The notes under the pieces are model-generated. The model saw nothing but the letters and a program-made list of their open reading frames with translations. It made no database searches and was not told the DNA's origin. Below are positions 1 through 6,742 of a DNA stretch of 15,065 bases, piece by piece. The stretch comes from DASZHC01 sp035938215 (GTDB taxonomy: Bacteria; Verrucomicrobiota; Verrucomicrobiia; Chthoniobacterales; JAFAMB01), in contig DASZHC010000085.1 of the NCBI GenBank assembly GCA_035938215.1, positions 1 through 15,065 on the forward strand, read 5' to 3'. The translations under genes and the position numbers were made by a program. Each line of letters begins with the position of its first letter. The stretch's first letter is position 1.

Positions 1-648
1 GTACAGGTCCGTGGCAAACCGGTCGTCGAATACATCATCGAGGGTCTGAGGGACGCCGGCATTGAGAATGTGCTTCTGATTGTCGGCTATCGCAAAGAGA
101 TCGTGATCGACTATTTCGGGAAAGGTTCGGATTTTGGAGTACAGATCGACTACATTGAGCAGGTGACGCAAGACGGGACGGGTAGGGTGGTCGAATTGGC
201 CAGGAATTTTTGTAGCAACAACCCTTTCATACTTAGTTATGGCGACATTCTAGTCGATTCCTCCTGCTATGTCCCCCTCACTCATCCCATGGACGCAGAG
301 ATCCTGGTCACGGTACGCCACATGGACGACGTTACGCAGGGCGGAGCCGTGTATCTAAATGACGCATTCCAGGTGGTCGATCTGCGTGAAAAGCAGCTTC
401 CAGGGGAAGTCCATACTCCTTGGTATAATGCCGGCATCTACACCTTCAAGAGCTCCATTTTTCCCTACATCGCTCGTCTCGAAAAATCACCAAGAGGCGA
501 ATATGAACTGACGGACGCAATTCGCGCGGCAGCCAAGGAAGGCAGGAAGGTGAAAGCAATCGAAATCAAAGGAAAATGGGCCGACGTGCGCGATCCCGAG
601 GTACTCGCGGATCTGAACACAGATAAGGCAACCCCGCTTCGGCGGTAA
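1..648 (+). CDS. Sugar-phosphate nucleotidylyltransferase, 5'-truncated by window edge
   Basis: The reading frame is open from base 1, so the gene begins upstream; 215 residues are visible. It belongs to the NTP-transferase superfamily (RmlA/GlmU-N/GDP-mannose pyrophosphorylase-like), which joins an NTP and a sugar-1-phosphate to give an NDP-sugar and PPi. The N-terminal glycine-rich nucleotide loop is missing, but the following block (KPVVEYIIEGLRDAGIENV, visible residues 6-24) is typical. G81-D82 in the LSYGDIL strand is the expected metal/nucleotide Asp region, WYNAGIYTF (141-149) is the conserved sugar-site strand, and KWADVRDPEVL (192-202) matches the usual W-x-D-x-x-x-P-E-x-L ending. 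The protein ends soon after the Rossmann-like domain, with no left-handed beta-helix acyltransferase domain, so it is not full GlmU. Substrate specificity (glucose-1-P, mannose-1-P, heptose-P) cannot be read from this fragment. Family call is firm; the gene name is left open. Confidence 0.88.
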   Translation, partial: VQVRGKPVVEYIIEGLRDAGIENVLLIVGYRKEIVIDYFGKGSDFGVQIDYIEQVTQDGTGRVVELARNFCSNNPFILSYGDILVDSSCYVPLTHPMDAEILVTVRHMDDVTQGGAVYLNDAFQVVDLREKQLPGEVHTPWYNAGIYTFKSSIFPYIARLEKSPRGEYELTDAIRAAAKEGRKVKAIEIKGKWADVRDPEVLADLNTDKATPLRR

Positions 649-676
649 TTGCGGTCTGTCGGTGCGAGGCAGATTG

Positions 677-697
677 GGCCGGGTCTCCGGGCCGGCC
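677..697 (+). repeat. GC-rich hairpin downstream of the nucleotidylyltransferase
   Basis: GGCCGG (677-682) and CCGGCC (692-697) form a perfect 6-bp stem with a 9-base loop, 29 bases after the stop codon. Only two T residues follow, so it is a poor intrinsic terminator by sequence, but it could stall transcription or protect a 3' end. Confidence 0.4.
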
Positions 698-735
698 GTT
701 CTAACGAGGTGTACTCATAAGGCAAGGGCGCTTTT

Positions 736-768
736 CTCGACGGGCAGCTCGGAGATCTGCCCCTTGAG
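736..768 (+). repeat. REP-like palindrome, copy 1 (22-base core 742-763)
   Basis: Bases 736-768 fold into a long imperfect hairpin: CTC/GAG outer pairs, GGGCAG (742-747) with CTGCCC (757-762), an inner TC/GA pair and a 3-base loop. The 22-base core 742-763 recurs with 22/22 identity as the reverse complement at 14866-14887, 14 kb away, and partial similarity continues for about a dozen bases on one side. A perfect 22-mer shared by two non-coding gaps is not expected by chance, so this is a dispersed, probably genome-wide, extragenic palindrome. Confidence 0.75.
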
Positions 769-773
769 CGCAA

Positions 774-834
774 GTAGGCGAAGCGTCCCGCTTTGCGCGC
801 TCCAAAACTGTGCAAACCGAGACGGTTCGCCTAC
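774..834 (+). repeat. Inverted repeat with 16-base arms
   Basis: The arm at 774-789 (GTAGGCGAAGCGTCCC) pairs with 819-834 (GAGACGGTTCGCCTAC) at 14 of 16 positions, the first nine consecutively, around a 29-base loop that contains GC-rich short repeats. It lies directly after the REP-like palindrome and before the nadE leader. It may be a second repeat family or part of one composite element; no second copy of this arm pair was found in the window. Confidence 0.65.
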
Positions 835-882
835 ATCGGCCGCTTCCGTCGAAATGTTCTTGAACTAGTGTCTCGTCCGGGA

Positions 883-896
883 AATAGCATGCTATT
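883..896. promoter_or_regulatory. Perfect 14-bp palindrome upstream of nadE
   Basis: AATAGCATGCTATT is a perfect dyad ending 23 bases before the nadE start codon. A TTGAAC at 860-865 could be a -35 box, with the TAGCAT half of the palindrome in the -10 region (19-base spacer), so the dyad could be an operator overlapping a promoter. This is pattern evidence only; no known regulator consensus is being matched. The transcription start is unknown. Confidence 0.3.
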
Positions 897-919
897 CAAG
901 GAACACGACACGCACACCT

Positions 920-2548
920 ATGGAAATCGGCTTCGCACAGATCAATACCACCGTAGGAGACATCCGCACTAACCAGGCCAAAATCTTATGTGCATACGAA
1001 AGGGCAGTGGCAGCGGGAGCGGACCTGGTTCTTACTCCGGAGTTGGCTCTCACGGGATACCCGCCAAAAGACCTCGTGTTCAAATCCGGTTTTGTTCCTG
1101 AAACTCTTGAATCGCTTGAGGCCCTGCGCCGTTCTATCGGATCGAACCCGCTTCTTGTCGGTTTCGTCGATTACAATCCCAATATCCCGGGTAAACCGTT
1201 TGTGAATGCTTGCGGTATTCTGGAAAAGGACAAACCGATCCGCAAAGTGTTTAAAACGCTGTTGCCAACGTACGACGTGTTTGATGAAGCGCGGTACTTC
1301 GAGCCTGCCGCGCATCAGGAACCCGTGGAACTACTGGGAACAAAGGTCGGAATCACAATTTGCGAAGACATCTGGACCGATAAGTATCTCAATCGCGATC
1401 TTTACCGTACGAGTCCGGTTGCGACGCTGGTTGCGAAAGGGGTTCGTCTTATTCTCAACCTGAGTTCGTCCCCGTTCCATCTTGGCAAGCCCGCACTTCG
1501 AAGGGAGATGGTCCGCGAACTTGCCCGCGATCATCGCGTACCATTCTTTTATTGCAATGCAATCGGGGGTAACGACGAACTGGTCTTTGATGGCAACTCA
1601 TTTGCCATTAACGAAAGGGGAGAAACCGTCTTTCAAATGCCGGGTTTTCGTGAGCAGATTTCAGTGGCTGCGCCTGATGGGCTCCCCTCCCCTGATGTCG
1701 ATCTGCCTCCGGAAGAGGAAGTCTTCGAAGCCTTGGTGTTGGGCGTTCGCGACTATTTTGCGAAATGCGGATTCAAGAGCGCTGTGCTCGGCCTGAGCGG
1801 AGGAATTGACTCAGCGGTAACCGCGGTAGTCGCCGTCGCAGCCCTGGGCCGCGAGAACGTCGTCGGGGTTTCTATGCCGAGCCAATATTCTTCCCAAGGC
1901 AGTCTCGATGATGCAGGTGAACTTGCGAAGAACCTCGGAATCGCGAGGCAGGTGGTGCCAATCAAGGAACCTTTTGAAGTTTTCAAAGCTCAGTTCAAAG
2001 AAATCTTCGCAGGCCGAAGCGAGGACACTACAGAGGAGAATATGCAATCTCGATTGCGTGGACTCATCTTGATGTCGATGTCAAACAAGTTCGGCCATCT
2101 CCTGTTAACCACTGGCAACAAGAGCGAACTGGCAGTCGGCTACTGCACGATTTATGGGGACATGTGCGGAGGGTTGGCCGTTATCAGCGACGTACCGAAA
2201 ACAATGATCTACCAGTTGGCGCGCTGGATCAATCGCCAAGGCACTATCATACCTGCAAATTCAATCTTGAAACCTCCCAGCGCTGAATTGAAACCCAACC
2301 AGAAAGATCAGGATACGCTGCCGGAGTACGATGTTCTGGATGAGGTTTTGAAACTCTATGTTGAGAAACAGTTAAGTCCGGAAGACATCGTAGCCCGCGG
2401 TTTTGATCCCCAGACCGTTCGGTGGATTCAGCGAAGAGTTGACATGAACGAGTATAAAAGGCGCCAGGCGGCTCCGGGTCTGCGGGTTACGAGCCTTGCC
2501 TTCGGGATCGGCTGGCGCATGCCGATCGCGCAGCGCTATCTCCGCTAA
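920..2548 (+). CDS. nadE: Glutamine-dependent NAD+ synthetase
   Basis: Converts nicotinic acid adenine dinucleotide to NAD+ using ATP and ammonia released from glutamine, in the cytoplasm. The 542 residues comprise an N-terminal nitrilase-type glutaminase domain (about 1-250) and a C-terminal ATP-pyrophosphatase synthetase domain (about 265-530). The glutaminase triad is visible: E41 in LTPELALTGYPP, K112 in FKTLLPTYD, and C148 in GITICEDIW. The synthetase P-loop SGGIDS is at 293-298, followed by the TTGNKSELAVGY block of the NAD site. Length is normal for the two-domain enzyme. The ATG at 920 gives the expected MEIGFAQIN beginning; there is no good Shine-Dalgarno close to it. The stop codon is 10 bases before the prenyl synthase ATG, implying co-transcription. 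Confidence 0.96.
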   Translation: MEIGFAQINTTVGDIRTNQAKILCAYERAVAAGADLVLTPELALTGYPPKDLVFKSGFVPETLESLEALRRSIGSNPLLVGFVDYNPNIPGKPFVNACGILEKDKPIRKVFKTLLPTYDVFDEARYFEPAAHQEPVELLGTKVGITICEDIWTDKYLNRDLYRTSPVATLVAKGVRLILNLSSSPFHLGKPALRREMVRELARDHRVPFFYCNAIGGNDELVFDGNSFAINERGETVFQMPGFREQISVAAPDGLPSPDVDLPPEEEVFEALVLGVRDYFAKCGFKSAVLGLSGGIDSAVTAVVAVAALGRENVVGVSMPSQYSSQGSLDDAGELAKNLGIARQVVPIKEPFEVFKAQFKEIFAGRSEDTTEENMQSRLRGLILMSMSNKFGHLLLTTGNKSELAVGYCTIYGDMCGGLAVISDVPKTMIYQLARWINRQGTIIPANSILKPPSAELKPNQKDQDTLPEYDVLDEVLKLYVEKQLSPEDIVARGFDPQTVRWIQRRVDMNEYKRRQAAPGLRVTSLAFGIGWRMPIAQRYLR

Positions 2549-2558
2549 AGGCTGCCAA

Positions 2559-3434
2559 ATGAAAGAGTACCTTGTTACACGCCAGAAAATGGTGGACGAA
2601 GCCCTCGAAGCATTCCTGCCAAAATCAGCTGTCAAGCCGAAAACGATTCACAAAGCGATGCGCTACAGCATTTTTGCTGGCGGGAAAAGGTTGCGCCCGA
2701 TCTTATGTCTGGCGGCAGCCGAGTGTTGCGGCGGGAAAGCGGCCACTGCGATTCCGCTCGCTTGCGCTGTGGAGTGCATTCACACCTACTCGCTTATCCA
2801 TGATGATCTACCCTGCATGGACGATGATGACCTCCGTCGCGGTGTGCCGACTTCGCACAAGGTATTCGGCGAGGCGGTAGCGGTTCTGGCAGGAGACGCC
2901 CTTTTGACTTTTGCCTTCGAATTAGCTTCAAAGGTCCCCGATTGGCCTCGATATCCGCTAAGGGAGGTCGTTAGAGAGCTCGCCGTAGCGGCCGGCAGCA
3001 GGCATTTGATTGCGGGCCAAGTCGTTGACCTTGAGAGCGAAGGGAAAAAGGTTTCGGTACGGCTGCTGCGTTTCATCCATGAATCCAAAACAGCGGCGCT
3101 CCTCAGTTCTTCCATTCGCCTTGGGGCGATGAGCGCAAACGCAGCTCCGGTTCAACTGCGAAATCTATCAAATTTTGGCAAGACTCTCGGCCTGGCATTC
3201 CAGGTGATAGACGATATTCTGGACCTTACACAAACATCCGAAACGCTTGGAAAAAGCGCCGGCAAAGATGTGACAGCGGAGAAGGCAACCTATCCGTCGG
3301 TTGTCGGTCTCGAGCGATCCCGGGAGATTGCCCGGCGACTCACGCAGGAGGCGCACGGATTCCTGAAGCCGCTGGGTCGAAAGGCGGAGATCCTGCACGC
3401 CCTTGCGGACCATCTTCTGGCGCGCGAATACTAG
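2559..3434 (+). CDS. ispA: Farnesyl diphosphate synthase (bacterial type II, IspA-like)
   Basis: Condenses IPP with DMAPP and GPP to make farnesyl diphosphate, the precursor of undecaprenyl phosphate and quinone side chains. The 291 residues match the family length. FAGGKRLRPIL (39-49) is the conserved IPP-binding segment, the first aspartate-rich motif is DDLPCMD (82-88) with the two-residue insertion typical of bacterial type-II enzymes, and the second is FQVIDDILD (214-222). Y77, five residues before the first motif, is the aromatic residue that normally stops elongation at C15, which supports FPP rather than GGPP; that is a family rule, not proof. The start at 2559 is chosen over an earlier in-frame start inside nadE (2496) because AAAGG at 2547-2551 is well spaced and the protein then begins normally. 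Confidence 0.9.
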   Translation: MKEYLVTRQKMVDEALEAFLPKSAVKPKTIHKAMRYSIFAGGKRLRPILCLAAAECCGGKAATAIPLACAVECIHTYSLIHDDLPCMDDDDLRRGVPTSHKVFGEAVAVLAGDALLTFAFELASKVPDWPRYPLREVVRELAVAAGSRHLIAGQVVDLESEGKKVSVRLLRFIHESKTAALLSSSIRLGAMSANAAPVQLRNLSNFGKTLGLAFQVIDDILDLTQTSETLGKSAGKDVTAEKATYPSVVGLERSREIARRLTQEAHGFLKPLGRKAEILHALADHLLAREY

Positions 3435-3505
3435 TGAAAAAAAAGGTTGTCATTGCCAATTCGCTGTGGCAGTTTCTGCACCTTTCTAAAACTGGGACTC
3501 TGAGC

Positions 3506-3817
3506 ATGGCGTACGCGATTATTCGTTCTGGAGGCAAGCAATATCGGGTGAGCTCGGGAGAGACTATTGCGGTCGAGAAACTCGAGGCGGCTTCCGGAAA
3601 CAAAGTTACATTCAGCGATGTTGTTTTTCTCGCCGATGGCGACACGATAACGACAGGTAATCCGGTCATCGCTGGGGCGAATGTAACGGGCGAAGTAATC
3701 GAGCAGTTCAAGGATAAAAAGGTTCTCGCTTACAAGTACAAGCGGCGAAAAGGTTATCATCGGACGGTTGGTCACAGGCGCCAATTGACGCGTGTTAAGA
3801 TAACGTCGATCGTTTGA
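3506..3817 (+). CDS. rplU: 50S ribosomal protein L21
   Basis: Binds 23S rRNA in the large subunit. The product from the ATG at 3506 is 103 residues, the standard length, and begins MAYAIIRSGGKQYRV, the hallmark L21 N-terminus. The C-terminal block KYKRRKGYHRTVGHRRQ is the usual basic rRNA-binding tail. An in-frame GTG at 3434 would add 24 residues with no L21 similarity and overlaps the preceding stop, so it was not used. It sits 71 bases after the prenyl synthase and 24 bases before rpmA, the usual rplU-rpmA pairing. Confidence 0.97.
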   Translation: MAYAIIRSGGKQYRVSSGETIAVEKLEAASGNKVTFSDVVFLADGDTITTGNPVIAGANVTGEVIEQFKDKKVLAYKYKRRKGYHRTVGHRRQLTRVKITSIV

Positions 3818-3841
3818 CGGCTAAAAATTGGAGTTTGAGCG

Positions 3842-4114
3842 ATGGCGCACAAAAAAGGTCAAGGCAGTGTTAAAAACGGGCGCGATAGCGTTAGCAAGCG
3901 CCTGGGCGTAAAGAAATTCGGCAGCCAGGAGGTCGTCGCGGGCAACATCATCATCCGCCAACGCGGAACAAAGTACCTGCCTGGGCGGAATGTGGGACTC
4001 GGCCGGGATTATACGATTTTTGCGTTGGTAAACGGCATCGTAAGATTCGACCAAAAGGGTCGCCGCGTAAATGTCGAACCCAGGGAAATGGCGCAAGCGA
4101 GTACGAACGGTTAG
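3842..4114 (+). CDS. rpmA: 50S ribosomal protein L27
   Basis: A large-subunit protein whose N-terminus reaches toward the peptidyl-transferase centre. It is 90 residues and starts directly with [16 protein letters not shown], so there is no cleavable N-terminal extension of the kind found in many Firmicutes. [18 protein letters not shown] and [15 protein letters not shown] are diagnostic of L27. GGAG at 3830-3833 lies 8 bases before the ATG. An intrinsic terminator begins 27 bases after the stop, so rpmA is probably the last gene of this operon. Confidence 0.97.
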   Translation: MAHKKGQGSVKNGRDSVSKRLGVKKFGSQEVVAGNIIIRQRGTKYLPGRNVGLGRDYTIFALVNGIVRFDQKGRRVNVEPREMAQASTNG

Positions 4115-4141
4115 CTCCCAGACCAGAATTCCCTCCCGATG

Positions 4142-4175
4142 AAAAAAGCGCCTCGCTCGTTGAGGCGCTTTTTTT
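4142..4175 (+). terminator. Strong, probably bidirectional intrinsic terminator after rpmA
   Basis: GCGCCTC (4148-4154) and GAGGCGC (4162-4168) form a perfect 7-bp GC-rich stem with a 7-base loop, followed by seven T (4169-4175) and preceded by six A (4142-4147), so the stem can extend by A-T pairs and also work on the other strand. The T tract ends only 8 bases before the trmL start codon. Confidence 0.93.
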
Positions 4176-4183
4176 CTGCGCGC

Positions 4184-4645
4184 ATGTTTAACATTGCATT
4201 GGTCGAACCGGAAATTCCGCCGAATACAGGAAATATCGCCCGTCTTTGCCTCGCGACGGGCAGCAGCTTGCATCTGGTAAAACCTCTTGGGTTTTCGATC
4301 GACGATCGCAATCTTGAGCGCGCCGGAATGGATTACTGGGACCAGGTTGATATTCGTTATTGGGAAAGCTTCGCCGAATTTGCGAGCGCGACGGCTCCCC
4401 CGATACGACGCTTCCTGTTCACTACAAAATGCGAGCGCTTCTATTGGGATGAAGAATTTCAGAGCGGAGATTATCTTGTATTTGGTCGCGAGACCCGAGG
4501 CTTGCCGGAGAGTTTTCTCCGTTCAAATGCCAAGAGTTGTTTAACAATTCCAATGGCCCGTAACGCTCGAAGTTTAAATCTGGCAACCGCGGTTGCGATC
4601 GCCCTGTTTGAAGGCATTCGTCAACTCCATCGTCACCGTGGCTAA
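4184..4645 (+). CDS. trmL: tRNA (cytidine/uridine-34-2'-O)-methyltransferase TrmL (SPOUT family)
   Basis: Methylates the ribose of the wobble nucleotide in certain leucine tRNAs using S-adenosylmethionine. At 153 residues it is the size of a stand-alone YibK/TrmL knot protein. PEIPPNTGNIAR (9-20) is the conserved motif 1; FGRETRGLP (100-108) and IPMARNARSLNLATAVAI (122-139) form the trefoil-knot SAM site. The ATG at 4184 is preferred to an in-frame ATG at 4139, because the earlier one would translate the terminator hairpin into a 15-residue extension foreign to the family. The start lies 8 bases after the terminator T tract, leaving no room for a promoter between them. The stop overlaps the lolD start. 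Confidence 0.93.
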   Translation: MFNIALVEPEIPPNTGNIARLCLATGSSLHLVKPLGFSIDDRNLERAGMDYWDQVDIRYWESFAEFASATAPPIRRFLFTTKCERFYWDEEFQSGDYLVFGRETRGLPESFLRSNAKSCLTIPMARNARSLNLATAVAIALFEGIRQLHRHRG

Positions 4646-5309
4646 CGAACCGCAAATCATCGCCAAAGAGGTCTATCGATCCTTCAAGATTGGTTCCCGG
4701 AAGATAGAAGTCCTCAGGGGAATCAGTCTTGAGATTCATCGAGGAGAAGCTGTATTTTTCTGCGGAGCGTCGGGCGCCGGCAAAACGACCTTGCTCTATA
4801 CGCTCGCCGGCCTGGAGCGGCCAGAGTCCGGAGAAGTTTTTTTTGAAGGGCGCAGGCTCTACTGCAACGGTTCCTCTGTGGATGCCCGGGTTCGGAACGA
4901 AAGAATGGGGTTTGTGTTTCAAAGTTATTTTTTGTTGCCGGAGCTCACTGCCGTGGAGAATGTGCTTCTACCTTCGTTGATCCGGAACAAGCAGCGCCTG
5001 GACCTTGCCGTTCAGCATTTGGAATCAGTCGGCCTCGGGGATCGATTGCAACATCTTCCGAGCGAGCTGTCGGGTGGTGAACAGCAACGCGTCGCAATTG
5101 CGAGGGCGTTAATCAATGATCCGGCGATTATTTTTGCTGATGAGCCTACAGGAAACCTGGACACCAAAAATGGGGAGATGATCGTTGAATTGTTGCTTGC
5201 TTTGGCCAGGGAGAAGCAGAAAACATTGGTTGTGGTCACCCACGATCAGCGGCTGGCGTCGAGCGGCGATCGGCGCATCGATATTCGAGACGGACTTCTT
5301 GTTAGCTAA
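4638..5309 (+). CDS. lolD: ABC transporter ATPase, LolD-like (lipoprotein release / MacB family)
   Basis: An ATPase of the MacB/LolD family. LolD powers release of outer-membrane lipoproteins from the inner membrane through LolC/E. From the GTG at 4638 it is 223 residues. Walker A is GASGAGKT (43-50), the Q-loop is Q95, the signature is LSGGEQQ (144-150), Walker B is IIFADE (164-169) followed by PTGNLD, and H202 is the switch histidine. EPTGNLDTKNGE and the length are typical of this subfamily. The GTG overlaps the trmL stop by 8 bases; an earlier TTG at 4593 would overlap trmL more and add a non-family tail. No permease gene is adjacent, so the partner must be elsewhere; FtsE or another MacB-type ATPase is the main alternative. 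Confidence 0.82.
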   Translation: MANEPQIIAKEVYRSFKIGSRKIEVLRGISLEIHRGEAVFFCGASGAGKTTLLYTLAGLERPESGEVFFEGRRLYCNGSSVDARVRNERMGFVFQSYFLLPELTAVENVLLPSLIRNKQRLDLAVQHLESVGLGDRLQHLPSELSGGEQQRVAIARALINDPAIIFADEPTGNLDTKNGEMIVELLLALAREKQKTLVVVTHDQRLASSGDRRIDIRDGLLVS

Positions 5310-5322
5310 GGCTTAGACCTAT

Positions 5323-6201
5323 ATGAACCTCAAAATCTATATCGACGGAAGCTTCTATGATCAGGGGGAGGCAAAGATCTCTGTTTTCGACCATGGTCTG
5401 CTTTATGGCGACGGGGTATTTGAGGGCATTCGGTTCTATAATGATCGGGTTTTTCGGTTCGATGAGCATGTGGACCGGCTTTGGTATTCGGCGCGAGCGA
5501 TCGCGCTCGATGTTCCCATATCCAAGTCGGAGGTTATCGTTGCCACGCTTGAAACCATTCGGCAAAATGATCTTCATGACGGCTACATCCGGCTTATTGT
5601 CACCCGAGGCGTTGGCTCGCTTGGATTAAGTCCGGACAGTTGCCGCCGGCCGAGTGTCATCATCATCGCGGCAACGATCGTGCTATACCCCGAAGAGCTT
5701 TATCAGAAGGGCCTAAGCATGGTGACCTGTTCGACTCGACGAATATCGCCGGCCGCTTTGAATCCTAGGATCAAGTCGTTGAACTACCTCAACAACATTC
5801 TGGCAAAGCTCGAGGCTCAAAATGCCAACGCAGGTGAGGGCCTGATGCTGAACGAAGAAGGATATGTAGCCGAATGCACTGGAGACAACATCTTCATTGT
5901 AAGGTCCGGGGAAATCCTGACACCCCATATCAACTCCGGCATCCTAGGCGGGGTTACACGCACGGTGGTCTTCGAATTGGCAAGGGAACACCAAATTCCG
6001 ATCTTCGAGCGAGAACTCACGCGGTACGACATCTATACTGCAGATGAATGTTTTCTGACTGGAACCGCAGCGGAAGTTATCCCGGCGGTCCAGCTTGATC
6101 GTATACTTATTGGCACAGGTCAGCCTGGGCCGGTCACTTTGAAACTAATCGCAAGTTTCCGCGAGTTGACACGGAGGACTGGCACTCCGATTTATCAATA
6201 A
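5323..6201 (+). CDS. ilvE: Branched-chain amino acid aminotransferase (PLP fold-type IV)
   Basis: Most likely catalyses reversible transamination of leucine, isoleucine and valine with 2-oxoglutarate, the last step of their synthesis. The 292-residue length is that of the short prokaryotic BCAT form. YGDGVFEGIRFY (28-39) is a characteristic substrate-pocket strand, K151 in PRIKSLNYLNN is the PLP Schiff-base lysine, E184 in YVAECTGDNIF contacts the cofactor ring nitrogen, and FLTGTAAEVIPA (244-255) is the C-terminal BCAT motif. TAAGG at 5306-5310 is a plausible ribosome site with long spacing. Fold-type IV also contains D-amino acid aminotransferase and aminodeoxychorismate lyase; the FEGIR motif favours BCAT. 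It follows lolD by 13 bases. Confidence 0.87.
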   Translation: MNLKIYIDGSFYDQGEAKISVFDHGLLYGDGVFEGIRFYNDRVFRFDEHVDRLWYSARAIALDVPISKSEVIVATLETIRQNDLHDGYIRLIVTRGVGSLGLSPDSCRRPSVIIIAATIVLYPEELYQKGLSMVTCSTRRISPAALNPRIKSLNYLNNILAKLEAQNANAGEGLMLNEEGYVAECTGDNIFIVRSGEILTPHINSGILGGVTRTVVFELAREHQIPIFERELTRYDIYTADECFLTGTAAEVIPAVQLDRILIGTGQPGPVTLKLIASFRELTRRTGTPIYQ

Positions 6202-6249
6202 GGCTTCAGTATTGATTACAGCATCCGAATTGGAGGGAAAATAAGAAGC

Positions 6250-6735
6250 ATGGTTTGTGACGTCTGCAAGACAAACACGGCGACGGTATACCTCACGCAA
6301 ATTGTCGACGGGAACATGAAGAAGATTAACCTGTGTGAATCATGTTCCAAAGACAAAGGCGTGTCGGACCCGACCGGTTTTGCTTTGGCGGACTTGTTGC
6401 TTGGACTCGGAGAAACACAACAGGTGGAACAGGCTACGCCAACTGAGCACTGCCCGGTGTGCGGCTTTACTCAAGCTGACTTCAAGAAGACGGGGCGGCT
6501 CGGTTGCAGCGAATGCTACAAGGCGTTTTCCGAAGGCTTGGGCTCACTGATCAAAGCGATGCACAAAGGGACGAAGCACACAGGCAAAATCCCGGCGCGG
6601 CTTTTTAGAGATATGATGCGTTCTGACCGCCTGAACGAGCTTAAACGGAGTCTGGAAGATGCTGTTTCCAAAGAGGATTACGAGTCTGCGGCAACGATTC
6701 GGGACGAGATCCGGAACTTGGAATCGGAGGTGTAA
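6250..6735 (+). CDS. mcsA: McsA-like zinc-finger / UVR-domain activator of the arginine kinase
   Basis: In the McsAB system McsA is the activating partner of McsB. The 161 residues contain four CxxC knuckles, C3/C6, C29/C32, C68/C71 and C86/C89, enough for two zinc sites, then a C-terminal UVR motif (about 126-160, LNELKRSLEDAVSKEDYESA and onward) that forms a helical hairpin for contacts with Clp or kinase partners. All eight cysteines are present. A strong GGAGGG lies at 6232-6237, 12 bases before the ATG. The downstream gene encodes McsB, 7 bases after the stop, which supports this name over a generic UvrB/UvrC-motif protein. No ctsR precedes it; the upstream gene is ilvE. Confidence 0.92.
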   Translation: MVCDVCKTNTATVYLTQIVDGNMKKINLCESCSKDKGVSDPTGFALADLLLGLGETQQVEQATPTEHCPVCGFTQADFKKTGRLGCSECYKAFSEGLGSLIKAMHKGTKHTGKIPARLFRDMMRSDRLNELKRSLEDAVSKEDYESAATIRDEIRNLESEV

Positions 6736-6742
6736 GTCCTTT

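Noticed and set aside
662..868. 68-codon plus-strand ORF in the gap before nadE
   Set aside because: Made of the REP-like and inverted-repeat DNA, with no Shine-Dalgarno and no family resemblance; better explained as chance openness of GC-rich repeats.
649..919. CRISPR array or tRNA in the structured gap
   Set aside because: No regularly spaced direct repeats and no cloverleaf with T-loop and anticodon signature; only individual inverted repeats.
3434..3505. Upstream GTG for rplU giving a 24-residue extension
   Set aside because: L21 proteins begin at MAYAII-type sequence and have about 103 residues; the GTG overlaps the preceding stop codon and lacks a ribosome site.
4139..4183. Upstream ATG for trmL giving a 15-residue basic extension
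   Set aside because: It would translate the terminator hairpin itself; TrmL proteins begin at MFNIALVEPEIPPNTGN.
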